Position numbers and translations under genes: made by a program
Assembly: GCF_001579805.1 (NCBI RefSeq)
Contig: NZ_CP014546.1
Location: 5,146,001 to 5,210,000 of the forward strand
From: Pseudomonas azotoformans
GTDB lineage: Bacteria; Pseudomonadota; Gammaproteobacteria; Pseudomonadales; Pseudomonadaceae
Direction: 5' to 3'
DNA length: 64,000 bases
The notes under the pieces: generated by a model
Database searches by the model: none
What the model saw: only the letters and a program-made list of their open reading frames with translations
Told to the model about the DNA's origin: nothing
Part shown: in pieces, positions 32,726 to 41,469 of the stretch
How the letters are laid out: each line of letters starts with the position of its first letter
How positions within the stretch are numbered: the first letter of the stretch is position 1

Positions 32726-33726
32726 AGGTCGTAACTGACCGCCACACTGCGCCCGGTCTTTACCGACTCCAACGCACAGTCCGCCAAATGCAACGCATAC
32801 AGCCCATCGCGCACGCTGGTGGGCAGTGCCTTGCCGCTGTTCAGTGCATCGATGAACTGCGTCAGCTCATTGCGATACGCATCCGCATAGCGTTCCAGGA
32901 AAAAGTGCTGCAACGGCTCCAGCGCCTCGGTGTGTTCGGCGCTCCAATGGCGCAAGGTGCTCGGGCGGTGGTTGTCGGTGAGCAGCACGCCGTTGGCGCC
33001 GGACACTTCCACGCGCTGGTCGTAGCCGTACACCGCCTGGCGGCAGCAGTTGATGTGGCATTGCTTGCCGGAGGCGGTGCGCAGCAGCACCATCACGCTG
33101 TCGTAATCGTCGATCTCGGCCAGGCTCGGGTCCACCAGGCGGCTGGCGATGGCGCTGACTTCCACCGGCTCTTCGCCGAGCAGGTGGCGGGCGGTATCGA
33201 AGTCGTGGATGGTCATGTCGCGCAGGATGCCGCCGGAGTGGGCCAGGTAGTCACGTGGCGCCAGGCCGGGGTCGCGGCTGGTGATGATGACCTGGCGCAC
33301 CGCGCCGATCTGCCCGGCGTCGAGGGCTTGGCGCAGGCGCAGCATGTCGGGGTCGAAGCGGCGGTTGAAGCCGAGCATCACCTTGCCGCCTTGGCGCTCC
33401 ACGGCTTGGGCGGCGTTGCGGGCCTTGGCGATATCCAGGTCGATGGGTTTTTCGCAGAGCACCGCCTTGCCTGCGGCCACCGCCGCCAGGAGCAGGTCGA
33501 TATGCGTGTCGGTAGGCGTGCCGATCACCACGGCGTCGATGTCTTTGCGGGTCAGCACGGCGGCGCAATCGTAGGCGGCTTCGCACCCCAGTTGTGTGCT
33601 CAGCGCATCGACGCCTTCGCGCCAGGGGTCGGCCACCAGCACCAGCGTGGCATGGGGGTGGGCGGCGACGTTGGCGGCGTGGATCTTGGCGATGCGCCCC
33701 GCACCCAGAACGGCGATTCTCAGCAT
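32722..33726 (-). CDS. iolG: Gfo/Idh/MocA dehydrogenase, probable inositol 2-dehydrogenase
   Basis: A 334-residue NAD-dependent oxidoreductase. The Rossmann motif is VLGAGRIAKIHAANV, the EKP motif CEKPIDLD carries the catalytic Lys, and DMTIHDFDTARHLLG supplies the His/Asp pair; all are typical of IolG-like enzymes. It probably oxidises myo-inositol or a related polyol at C2. AGGAG lies before ATG 33726. It follows the lacI-type gene by 34 bp, and across the divergent region sit an SDR, a dioxygenase and a binding protein. The other iol catabolic genes (iolBCDE) are not present, so a non-inositol substrate is possible. Confidence 0.75.
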   Translation of the reverse strand: MLRIAVLGAGRIAKIHAANVAAHPHATLVLVADPWREGVDALSTQLGCEAAYDCAAVLTRKDIDAVVIGTPTDTHIDLLLAAVAAGKAVLCEKPIDLDIAKARNAAQAVERQGGKVMLGFNRRFDPDMLRLRQALDAGQIGAVRQVIITSRDPGLAPRDYLAHSGGILRDMTIHDFDTARHLLGEEPVEVSAIASRLVDPSLAEIDDYDSVMVLLRTASGKQCHINCCRQAVYGYDQRVEVSGANGVLLTDNHRPSTLRHWSAEHTEALEPLQHFFLERYADAYRNELTQFIDALNSGKALPTSVRDGLYALHLADCALESVKTGRSVAVSYDL

Positions 33727-33760
33727 GGTCGAACTCCTGATGTTGTTATTGAGGGAGTAG

Positions 33761-34787
33761 TTAATCCGGCAGGTTGAACGGTGTGACGATCTGCACCTGG
33801 GAGGGCGCAATCGGCCCGGCCTTCCATAGCCGGTGGTACTGCAAGATGTGCAGGAACAGGTGCCGCGCATCGATCTGCAGGTTGTGATCGATGATCGCCG
33901 CGACTTTTTCTTCGCGCAGCAACTGGCGGTTTTCTTCGTCGAGGTCGTGGCCGATAAAGACCTCCAGCGGCCGGCCCTGGGCGGCAAAGGCATCGACAAT
34001 CGCGCGATTGCCGCCGCCGACGCTGTACACCGCCTTCAATTCGGGATGCTGTTGCAGCGCCTGGGTCACCCGCTCGAAGGTGCGGTCGTACACCCCGTAG
34101 CCGCCGCTGACATCCAGCACCCGCAAATGCGCAGCACGCCCACGCAGCCAGGCGCGAAAGCCCATCTCGCGTTCTTCTTCGCCACGGAACAATTCGCTGC
34201 CGATCACCACCGCCACGTCCTGGGGCAGCGCCGGCAGCCAGCGCGCCATCAGGTAGGCGGCGGTCTGGGCCGGCGGTGCGGTTGTCCATGCCCACATAGC
34301 CGATGCGCTCGCTTTGCGGCAGATCGGTGACCAGGGTCACCACCGGAATGCCCGCCGCAATCAGCTGCTTGACCGCCAGGTTCACCGCCGGTTCATCCGC
34401 CGCCTTGAGCACCACGCCCTGGCTGCCGGTGTCCAGGCAGCGCAGCAATTGGTCGTGCATGGCCTGGGGCTCGATCTCTTCGAACAGGTGAAAACGCGGG
34501 GCGATCCGGAACGGCGCCAGGCTACCCAGTTGCGCGGTAATCGCCGCCTGCACGGCCGCGCTGAAGCGCTTGGGCGTGTGCATGATCACGTCGACATGAA
34601 AGGTGCGCCCCACCGCCAGGCCATTTTTCTCCTGGGACTCCAACTCATCCAGCGCCTGCTCGATGCGCCGCCGGGTCTGGGCGTGCACGCTGCCGCGCAA
34701 ATGCAGCACACGGTCGACCGTGGCTTTGCTCACTCCTGCCTGGGTGGCGAGTTGCTTGATGGAGAAGTGTTTGGCGCGTTCGAGCAT
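33761..34787 (-). pseudogene. LacI-family regulator split by a +1 frameshift
   Basis: The reading frame from ATG 34787 has a LacI helix-turn-helix (SIKQLATQAGVSKATVDRVL) and the start of a sugar-binding domain (to GYVGMDNRTAG). It then goes out of frame at the GGG of 34267-34269 (CCC on the coding strand). Removing one base restores QTAAYLMARWLPALPQD and a normal C-terminus ending IVTPFNLPD at 33761, for about 341 residues in total. As written, the effector domain is lost. The intact protein would repress the flanking iolG and SDR operons. Sequencing error and true mutation are both possible. Confidence 0.85.
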
Positions 34788-34829
34788 GGGGTTTCGCCTG
34801 AGGTGTTTTTGAGGTGTTTTTTGGGCGTT

Positions 34830-34857
34830 ACTGAGGTTTCGCAATGCTAGTCTCAGT
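34830..34857. promoter_or_regulatory. Possible operator in the lacI-SDR divergent region
   Basis: ACTGAG (34830-34835) and CTCAGT (34852-34857) form an inverted repeat with a 16-bp centre. A tandem GAGGTGTTTTT repeat precedes it at 34800-34822. Weak candidate for the adjacent LacI protein. Confidence 0.3.
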
Positions 34858-34912
34858 TTTGCCCGGCGTCGAGCCAGGCGATGAACAACAACAAAAAATC
34901 CTGGAGAACTGC

Positions 34913-35749
34913 ATGCCTAACACCGATCTCGCCACATCGTTCAGCGGCCAATATTTTGTCGTCACCGGCAGCACCCAGGGCCTTGGCGCAGCGGTGGCGC
35001 GCACCCTGGCCGAGCGCGGCGCCACCGGGTTGATCATCTGCGGACGCCGTCGCGCCCAAGGCGAAGAGCAGGTACGGCTGCTGGCACAGCTGGATTGCCA
35101 GGCGTTTTTTGTCGAGGCGGACCTTGAGAAGGTCGAGGATTGCCGCGCGGTCATCGACGCGGCACGCACCCACTTCGGCACCTTGCATGGGCTGGTGAAC
35201 TGCGCTGGCATGTCGGACCGCGGCACCATTCTTGACACCTCGCCGGAGCTGTTTGATCGACTGATGGCGGTGAATGTGCGGGCACCGTTCTTCCTGATGC
35301 AAGAAGCGTTGAAGCTGATGATCAGCAACGGTGTGGAAGGCGCGGTGGTGAATATCCAGAGCGTCACCGGGCATGGCGGGCAATCCTTTCTCAGCGCCTA
35401 TGCGGCGTCCAAGGGCGCGCTGGCGATCCTCACCAAGAACGTGGCGTTCAGCGCGCTGCGCAACCGTATCCGCGTGAATGGCCTGAATATCGGCTGGATG
35501 GACACACCCCATGAAGATGACATCCAGCGCCAGTACCACGGCGCCCAGGATGGCTGGCTGGAGAGGGCTGAACGCGCACAACCGTTTGGGCGCCTGCTCA
35601 AGCCCGAAGAGGTGGCGCGCAGCGTGGCGTTCCTGCTGTCCCGCGAGTCGGGGATGATGACCGGTTCGGTGATCGACCTGGAACAAGGCGTGGTCGGTTG
35701 CACCGACGGCGGCAGCCCGCAGCCCAATCAGGCGCTGGGAGGTGTGTGA
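34913..35749 (+). CDS. Classical SDR oxidoreductase
   Basis: A 278-residue NAD(P)-dependent dehydrogenase. The cofactor motif is [14 protein letters not shown], the NAG-like motif [11 protein letters not shown], and the catalytic residues S-(N12)-Y-(N3)-K occur as [11 protein letters not shown] and YAASKGAL. It oxidises a hydroxyl of a sugar or polyol, a natural partner of the IolG-like enzyme across the divergent promoter. ATG 34913 follows TGGAGAA. The stop overlaps the dioxygenase ATG by one base, so the two are coupled. Confidence 0.85.
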   Translation: MPNTDLATSFSGQYFVVTGSTQGLGAAVARTLAERGATGLIICGRRRAQGEEQVRLLAQLDCQAFFVEADLEKVEDCRAVIDAARTHFGTLHGLVNCAGMSDRGTILDTSPELFDRLMAVNVRAPFFLMQEALKLMISNGVEGAVVNIQSVTGHGGQSFLSAYAASKGALAILTKNVAFSALRNRIRVNGLNIGWMDTPHEDDIQRQYHGAQDGWLERAERAQPFGRLLKPEEVARSVAFLLSRESGMMTGSVIDLEQGVVGCTDGGSPQPNQALGGV

Positions 35750-36882
35750 TGTCGGTGTTCGTGACTGAACAGGCCGTGCGCCTGGCGGATTTCAGCGAAC
35801 TTTGCGCGCAACAGGTCAATGCCGAGGATTACCCGCTGTGCGCGCAAGTGCTGAGCAATGTGCCGATCTATCAGGCCCAGACCCTGCGCAATGCTGAGCG
35901 TTTGACGGCGATGAACGAACTGCATCGCCTGTTCCGCGACGGGCCTGGGGTGATGGTGGTGCGCCGGGCTTATGAAGACCTGGAAGTGGTGGACCGCCAC
36001 AGCCAGGTGTTCGAAGCGATTTTCGCCAACGAGGCCGCGCAAGGGGTGGCCGCCGACCACTTCGCCAAAGCCGGCAGCAATGGGCGCATCTGGAATTCGT
36101 TGCAGAAAGCCGCGCTGGAGTCGCCCGCCTCCTTTGTCGAGTACTACGCCAACCCGTTGCTGGGCTTGATCGCCGAGGCATGGTTGGGCCCGAGCTATCA
36201 GGTGACCGCCCAGGTCAACGTGGTGCATCCCGGCGGCCAGGCGCAGCAGCCCCACCGTGATTACCACTTGGGGTTCCAGACCAATGACGTGGTGGAGCGC
36301 TTTCCCCTGCCCCTGCACCTGCTGTCCCAATACTTGACGCTACAGGGCGCGGTGGCGCACTCGGACATGCCGCTGGAAACCGGCCCGACCCAACTGCTAC
36401 CGTTTTCCCAGCAATACGCCCTGGGCTATCTGGCGTGGCGGCGCCCGGAGTTCATCGACTACTTCCAGCAACACGCCGTGCAACTGCCGCTGAACAAGGG
36501 CGACCTGTTGTTCTTCAACCCGGCGCTGTTCCATGCCGCCGGCACCAACCGCACGCCGGACCGCCAGCGCATGGCCAACCTGCTGCAGATCTCCTCGGCA
36601 TTCGGCAAACCCATGGAAGCCCTCGACCGCGATCGCATGATGCTCGCGGTATACCCGGCCTTGCTCGATAACACTGCGCTGGATGCCCAGGCCGTGGAGG
36701 CGGTGATTGCCTGCACCGCCGACGGCTATTCCTTCCCCACTAACCTGGACACCGACCCACCTTTGAAGGGCCTGGCCCCGCAAACCGGGCAGCAGTTGAT
36801 GCAGCAAGCCCTCGACGAACGCTGGCCGCTTTCGGACTTTGCCGCTGCCGTGGCGCAGATGCGGGCCAAACGCCAAGCGTGA
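35749..36882 (+). CDS. PhyH-like Fe(II)/2-oxoglutarate dioxygenase
   Basis: A 377-residue enzyme of the phytanoyl-CoA dioxygenase superfamily. The iron facial triad is visible as HRD in QQPHRDYHLGF (HxD) and the distal His in NPALFHAAGTNRT. The Arg of DRQRMANLLQ probably binds 2-oxoglutarate. PhyH relatives hydroxylate lipids, alkaloids and modified sugars or phosphonates. Its place between an SDR and a sugar-type binding protein points to oxidative removal of a substituent from a polyol. Substrate unknown. It is coupled to the SDR by a 1-base overlap. Confidence 0.75.
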   Translation: MSVFVTEQAVRLADFSELCAQQVNAEDYPLCAQVLSNVPIYQAQTLRNAERLTAMNELHRLFRDGPGVMVVRRAYEDLEVVDRHSQVFEAIFANEAAQGVAADHFAKAGSNGRIWNSLQKAALESPASFVEYYANPLLGLIAEAWLGPSYQVTAQVNVVHPGGQAQQPHRDYHLGFQTNDVVERFPLPLHLLSQYLTLQGAVAHSDMPLETGPTQLLPFSQQYALGYLAWRRPEFIDYFQQHAVQLPLNKGDLLFFNPALFHAAGTNRTPDRQRMANLLQISSAFGKPMEALDRDRMMLAVYPALLDNTALDAQAVEAVIACTADGYSFPTNLDTDPPLKGLAPQTGQQLMQQALDERWPLSDFAAAVAQMRAKRQA

Positions 36883-36923
36883 ACCCTCTGTTTTAACAAC
36901 AACAAGAAGAACGGAGCACCACC

Positions 36924-37847
36924 ATGAAGAAGCAACTCCTTGCGGCACTCTTTACCCTGGCAATCAGCCCCTGGGCGCTGGCCGATATCCGTATCGGCGT
37001 GAGCATCGCCCAGGTCGACGATGTCTTCCTCGCGCAAATGCGTGACTACATGGCCGCCCACGCCAAGGCACTCCCCGGCGTAACCCTGCAATTTGAAGAC
37101 GCCCAAGGCGATGTGGTGCGCCAGCTCAATCAGGTGCAGAACTTCACGGCCCAGGGCATGGACGCGATTATCGTCAACCCGGTGGACACGGCAGCCACAC
37201 AAAAAATGACCGCCAATGCCCAGCAGGCCAAGACCCCGCTGGTCTACGTCAACCGCCGGCCGGATGCCCAGCAGTTGCCACCGGGCGTGGGCTACGTGGG
37301 CTCGGATGAGGTCAAGGCCGGTGAAATCCAGATGCGCTACCTGGCCGAGAAAATGGGCGGCAAGGGCAACCTGGCGATCATGCTCGGGCTGCTGTCCAAC
37401 AACGCCACGCACAACCGCACGCTGGGGGTGAAGACCGTGCTCAAGGAGTATCCCGACATCAAGATCGTCGAGGAGCAGACCGCCGAGTGGCAACGCAACA
37501 AGGCGATCGACTTGATGAACAACTGGATCGTCTCCGGGCGCAAAATCGACGCGGTGGCGGCGAATGCCGATGAAATGGCAATCGGCGCAGCCATGGCAAT
37601 CAGCCAGGCAGGGATGCAGCCGGGCAAGGACATCCTGGTGGCCGGCAGCGATGGCGGCCCAGCGGGGTTGGACGCGGTCAAGAAGGGCCAGTTACTGGTG
37701 ACGGTGTACCAGGACAATAAAGGCCAGGCGGTGGGCTCGATTGACCTGGCGGTGAAGATGGTGAAGAAGGAGCCGTACACGGCTGAGCTGACGATTCCTT
37801 ATCAGCAGATCACCAAGGAGAACTACCAGGCCTTCCTCAATCCTTGA
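36924..37847 (+). CDS. Periplasmic sugar-binding protein (RbsB/IbpA-like), orphan
   Basis: A 307-residue exported protein. The signal peptide (MKKQLLAALFTLAISPWALA) is followed by DIRIGVSIAQVDD and the type I periplasmic-binding fold: GMDAIIVNPVDTAA, TPLVYVNRRP, AVAANADEMAIGAAMA and DILVAGSDGGPAGL. The family binds ribose, inositol or similar. No ABC ATPase or permease gene follows, since the next genes read on the other strand, so it must share a transporter encoded elsewhere or act in sensing. It is 41 bp after the dioxygenase gene and probably in the same operon. Confidence 0.85.
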   Translation: MKKQLLAALFTLAISPWALADIRIGVSIAQVDDVFLAQMRDYMAAHAKALPGVTLQFEDAQGDVVRQLNQVQNFTAQGMDAIIVNPVDTAATQKMTANAQQAKTPLVYVNRRPDAQQLPPGVGYVGSDEVKAGEIQMRYLAEKMGGKGNLAIMLGLLSNNATHNRTLGVKTVLKEYPDIKIVEEQTAEWQRNKAIDLMNNWIVSGRKIDAVAANADEMAIGAAMAISQAGMQPGKDILVAGSDGGPAGLDAVKKGQLLVTVYQDNKGQAVGSIDLAVKMVKKEPYTAELTIPYQQITKENYQAFLNP

Positions 37848-37874
37848 TTGGATTCAAGCAAAGACGTTGTTTAT

Positions 37875-37918
37875 GTGGTGAGCGAGCTTGCCTCGCGCGG
37901 GGCAAGCCCGCTCACCAC
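37875..37918. repeat. REP pair (type 1), compact
   Basis: GTGGTGAGCGAGCTTGCC and its complementary unit GGCAAGCCCGCTCACCAC abut with almost no spacer. It is the same family as 11046-11133 and lies between the convergent binding-protein and MAPEG genes. Confidence 0.75.
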
Positions 37919-37942
37919 AGGAGCTAGACCCGATCCAGGGCT

Positions 37943-38365
37943 TCATGCCAGCCTCCAGATCAACATCCCGCCCAGGCCGAACAAACAAGCAACCCCTCCT
38001 CCGTATGCCACTGTGCGCCAGGGTTGCCATCTCGCCAAATACGCCAGCGTGTGCAAAACCCGCGCAATCACAAAAGCGCAAAACATCCCGCGGGTGGCGA
38101 CATTGGAGGTCTCCAACGCCACACACAACCCACCCAACACGAAAAACAGCGGGATGTTTTCCAGGTCATTCCTCCACGCCTTGGCCGCTCTCGTGACCTG
38201 CGGCAGTTCCTCACCATGGGTCGCACGGTCGAAGAATCGCGCATCCTCCGGGTTGGTAAAGGCCTTGAGCCTCAGGCGAAAAACGCCCTGATAAGCGGAA
38301 ATCGCAAACATCTTCAGGCACAGCACCAGCACACACAGCGCATAAACGTGCAAAAGATCACTCAT
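37943..38365 (-). CDS. MAPEG-family membrane protein
   Basis: A 140-residue, four-helix membrane protein. The segment AAKAWRNDLENIPLFFVLGG contains the MAPEG motif around R-N-D-x-E-N-I-P, which positions glutathione in microsomal glutathione transferases. The remaining helices are LCVLVLCLKMFAISAY and GGVACLFGLGGMLIWRLA. It probably conjugates or reduces lipophilic electrophiles with glutathione. Its ATG overlaps the end of the upstream DUF2834 gene by 8 bp, so the two form an operon. Confidence 0.8.
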   Translation of the reverse strand: MSDLLHVYALCVLVLCLKMFAISAYQGVFRLRLKAFTNPEDARFFDRATHGEELPQVTRAAKAWRNDLENIPLFFVLGGLCVALETSNVATRGMFCAFVIARVLHTLAYLARWQPWRTVAYGGGVACLFGLGGMLIWRLA

Positions 38366-38663
38366 CGCGCACCCCGTTCACCACCAGATAGAGCAACGGC
38401 CCCACCGACACAAACACCGCCGTCAGCACAAAATATGGCAGCAACGAAACCATCGAGCGTCCGCGCCGCCGCGCATCCCGATACATCCATACACACGCCA
38501 GCAACGCCATCAAATACAGGTCGATCACCACCTGCGCAGTGTCCGGCCGCGACATCAATTCGCGGCCAAAGGCCAACAGCGACTGCTCGGCCGTCAGCAT
38601 CGTTACCAGGGTGTAGAGCGAGAATCCGAGCAAACCGGCCAGGGCGATAAAGCGACTGTTCAT
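38358..38663 (-). CDS. DUF2834-family small membrane protein
   Basis: A 101-residue protein with three hydrophobic segments (about residues 6-24, 45-62 and 74-96). The middle segment ends in VVIDLYLMALLACVWMYRDARRRG, the conserved part of DUF2834. Function unknown. ATG 38663 (MNSRFIALAG) follows AAGGAAGAACCC. It is the first gene of a two-gene operon with MAPEG and is divergent from an XRE regulator. Confidence 0.75.
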   Translation of the reverse strand: MNSRFIALAGLLGFSLYTLVTMLTAEQSLLAFGRELMSRPDTAQVVIDLYLMALLACVWMYRDARRRGRSMVSLLPYFVLTAVFVSVGPLLYLVVNGVRDE

Positions 38664-38721
38664 GGGTTCTTCCTTGGCGTGATAGAGGCCCCACGTTAGT
38701 GATAAGGTTCGGCCCCTCGCA

Positions 38722-38738
38722 ATGACCTCGGAGGTCAT
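38722..38738. promoter_or_regulatory. Perfect palindrome overlapping the XRE ribosome site
   Basis: ATGACCTCGGAGGTCAT is a 17-bp perfect palindrome in the 84-bp region between DUF2834 and the XRE gene. Its right half contains the GGAGG ribosome site, so XRE binding would block its own expression and possibly that of the DUF2834-MAPEG operon. Confidence 0.6.
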
Positions 38739-38747
38739 GATTCCGCC

Positions 38748-39536
38748 ATGGACAACCCTGCTACTGCCGGCGAACACCTGCGCCAATTGCGCCGGCACGC
38801 CAAGCTGAGCCAGCTCGACCTGGCCCTGATCACCGGCATTTCCCAGCGCCACCTCAGTTGCATCGAGACCGGTCGCGCCAAGCCAAGTCCCGGCACGCTA
38901 CACAACCTGTTGACCACGCTGGAGGCACCGCTGGAGCAGTGCAACCGCGTATTCCTCGCCGCCGGCTATGCGCCGCGTTACGCCGCCACCCCACTCGCCT
39001 CGCCCGCCATGGCGGCAATCCGCGAAGCCGTCAGCCATGTGCTGCACGCCAACAATCCGGCCCCTGCCATCCTGCTGGGCAGCCAGTGGGAAGTGCTGGC
39101 GGCGAATGCCAGTACCGGCCTGCTGTTTGAATTGGTGGGCATCCGCCCGGATGCGGCTGAGGGCGTGAACTTGCTGACGACGCTGCTGCAGCCAGGCGGC
39201 CTGGGCGATCACCTGAGCAATGCCGAGGAGATCCGCACCCTGGCCTGGCAGCGCGCCACCCGTGAGGCGTTGGGCAATCCTGAACTGGCCGCGCTGCTGG
39301 CAAGCCTGCCAACTCCGGCCAACACCGAACTGCCCACACACATGCCACCGCTGGTACTGACCCGCGTGCGCTCACGCCAGGGTGAACTGAGCTTTTTGTC
39401 CACCTTCACCACGTTTGGCATGCCCCAGGACATTACCCTCACCTCCCTGCGGATCGAACATCTGATTCCTGCGGACGAGGCCACCTGGCAGGTGATGCGC
39501 GGCGCTTATGCGGAGTATGCCGCGCTGGTTTTGTGA
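38748..39536 (+). CDS. XRE-family regulator with MmyB-like ligand domain
   Basis: A 262-residue regulator. The N-terminal helix-turn-helix (residues 8-62) reads HLRQLRRHAKLSQLDLALIT and SQRHLSCIETGRAKPS. The C-terminal MmyB-like domain starts near residue 95 and includes LLGSQWEVLAANASTGLLF and IEHLIPADEATWQ. MmyB-like domains bind fatty-acid-like ligands. It is divergent from DUF2834-MAPEG, which is the likely target given the lipophilic substrates of MAPEG enzymes. Confidence 0.85.
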   Translation: MDNPATAGEHLRQLRRHAKLSQLDLALITGISQRHLSCIETGRAKPSPGTLHNLLTTLEAPLEQCNRVFLAAGYAPRYAATPLASPAMAAIREAVSHVLHANNPAPAILLGSQWEVLAANASTGLLFELVGIRPDAAEGVNLLTTLLQPGGLGDHLSNAEEIRTLAWQRATREALGNPELAALLASLPTPANTELPTHMPPLVLTRVRSRQGELSFLSTFTTFGMPQDITLTSLRIEHLIPADEATWQVMRGAYAEYAALVL

Positions 39537-39590
39537 AATATCTGTCCGTAGACTGCCGCCATACCCCCACTTGAAGGCGGCGAAAAAAAC

Positions 39591-41300
39591 GTGATGCAAG
39601 TTACCGAAGTCTCCATTGCCCAATTGCGCGCTGCGCTTGAATCCGGCCAGACCACGGCCGTTGAACTGGTCAACGCCTACCTGGCGCGGATCGACGCCTA
39701 CGACGGCCCGCAGACCGCCACCGCCTTGAACGCCGTGGTGGTGCGCAACCCCGAGGCCCTGAAAGAAGCCGAGGCGTCCGATGCACGCCGGGCCAAAGGC
39801 GAAACCTTGGGGCCATTGGATGGCATTCCTTACACCGCCAAAGACAGCTACTTGGTCAAGGGCCTGACCGCAGCCTCCGGCAGCCCGGCGTTTGCCCACC
39901 TGGTCGCCCAGCGTGACGCGTTCACCATCGAGCGTCTGCGCGGCGGCGGCGCCATCTGCCTGGGCAAGACCAACATGCCGCCGATGGCCAATGGCGGTAT
40001 GCAGCGTGGCGTGTATGGCCGCGCCGAAAGCCCGTATAACGCCGACTACCTGACGGCGCCGTTTGCCTCCGGCTCGTCCAACGGCGCCGGCACTGCGACG
40101 GCGGCCAGTTTCGCCGCATTTGGCGTGGCCGAAGAAACCTGGTCCAGCGGACGCGGCCCGGCGTCCAACAATGGCCTGTGTGCCTACACGCCGTCCCGTG
40201 GCGTGATATCGGTGCGCGGCAACTGGCCGCTCACACCGACCATGGACGTGGTGGTGCCTTACGCCCGCACCATGGCCGACCTGCTGGAAGTGCTCGATGT
40301 GGTGGTGGCCGAAGACCCGGACACCCGTGGCGACCTCTGGCGTTTGCAGCCGTGGGTGCCGATCCCGAGCGTCGCCTCGGTGCGCCCGGCGTCCTACGCT
40401 GAACTGGCCGTGACTGCCGAATCCCTCGTCGGCAAACGCTTTGGCGTGCCACGCATGTACATCAATGCTGACCCCGACGCCGGCACCAGTGAAAAGCCCG
40501 GCATCGGCGGCCCCACCGGGCAGAAGATCAACACTCGCGCCAGCGTGATCGACCTGTGGAACGACGCACGCCATGCCCTGGTTGCGGCCGGTGCCGAAGT
40601 GATCGATGTGGACTTCCCACTGGTGTCCAACTGCGAAGGCGACCGCCCTGGCGCACCCACCGTGTTCACCCGTGGCCTGGTCTCCAAAGAGTTCCTCCAC
40701 GATGAACTGTGGGAGCTGTCGGCCTGGGCCTTCGATGATTTCCTGCGCGCCAACGACGACCCTGCCCTCAACCGCCTGGCGGATGTGGACGGGCTGAAGA
40801 TCTTCCCCCACGACCCCGGCACCCTGCCCAACCGTGAGGACGATCTGGCCGCCGGCATGGACGAATACGTGCGCATGGCCGAACGCGGTATCACGCCGTG
40901 GAACGAGATCAGCACGGTCCCCGATGGCCTGCGCGGCCTGGAGCAAACCCGCCGCATCGACCTGGAAGACTGGATGGACACGCTCGGTCTCGACGCAGTG
41001 TTGTTCCCGACCGTGGCTGATGTAGGCCCAGCGGATGCCGATGTGAACGAAGCCTCTGCCGATATCGCCTGGAGCAACGGCGTGTGGGTCGCCAACGGGA
41101 ACCTCGCGATCCGCCATCTCGGCGTGCCGACTGTCACCGTGCCAATGGGCGTGATGGCGGATATCGGCATGCCGGTGGGCCTGACCTTTGCCGGGCGGGC
41201 GTATGACGATTCGGCGTTGCTGCGGTTTGCGTCGGCGTATGAGGCAACCGGCAGCAAGCGCCTGGTTCCGCCACGTACACCGCCGCTGGCAGCCAGCTAA
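39591..41300 (+). CDS. Amidase-signature family hydrolase
   Basis: A 569-residue Ser-cisSer-Lys hydrolase. The Lys is K84 in GIPYTAKDSY, the cis-Ser region is ASGSSNGAGTAT (about 159-170), and the nucleophile is probably S186 in EETWSSGRGP. The Gly-rich motif deviates from the usual GGSSGGS and DTGGSIR, so it belongs to a diverged branch seen in fungi and pseudomonads. It would hydrolyse an amide; substrate unknown. It stands alone and is convergent with RidA after a REPIN. Confidence 0.85.
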   Translation: MMQVTEVSIAQLRAALESGQTTAVELVNAYLARIDAYDGPQTATALNAVVVRNPEALKEAEASDARRAKGETLGPLDGIPYTAKDSYLVKGLTAASGSPAFAHLVAQRDAFTIERLRGGGAICLGKTNMPPMANGGMQRGVYGRAESPYNADYLTAPFASGSSNGAGTATAASFAAFGVAEETWSSGRGPASNNGLCAYTPSRGVISVRGNWPLTPTMDVVVPYARTMADLLEVLDVVVAEDPDTRGDLWRLQPWVPIPSVASVRPASYAELAVTAESLVGKRFGVPRMYINADPDAGTSEKPGIGGPTGQKINTRASVIDLWNDARHALVAAGAEVIDVDFPLVSNCEGDRPGAPTVFTRGLVSKEFLHDELWELSAWAFDDFLRANDDPALNRLADVDGLKIFPHDPGTLPNREDDLAAGMDEYVRMAERGITPWNEISTVPDGLRGLEQTRRIDLEDWMDTLGLDAVLFPTVADVGPADADVNEASADIAWSNGVWVANGNLAIRHLGVPTVTVPMGVMADIGMPVGLTFAGRAYDDSALLRFASAYEATGSKRLVPPRTPPLAAS

Positions 41301-41314
41301 ACGCGGTCAAACCT

Positions 41315-41401
41315 GTGGGAGCGGGCTTGCTCGCGAATACGGTCCTTCAGCCACAAATAGGCTGACTGATCCACCGCTTTCGCGAGCAAGACCGCTCCCA
41401 C
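41315..41401. repeat. REPIN (type 2)
   Basis: GTGGGAGCGGGCTTGCTCGC and the inverse unit ending GACCGCTCCCAC flank about 40 bp. The second unit has one base changed. The same element occurs at 52697-52784; its core differs from the type 1 copies. Confidence 0.8.
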
Positions 41402-41469
41402 ACTTTCGCCTGTATTTCAAATCAGGCGATGTGGAGCACGGCAATCAACAGGATTACCGCATCGATGGC

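Noticed and set aside
33761..34787. Programmed ribosomal frameshifting in the lacI-type gene
   Set aside because: There is no slippery heptamer or downstream pseudoknot, and no LacI protein is known to be made that way. A mutation or a sequence error is simpler. The same reasoning applies to dctP.
39372..41117. Minus-strand frame of 581 codons opposite the amidase
   Set aside because: Shadow of the amidase gene. It has Gly/His/Val-rich antisense composition and no start context or motif.
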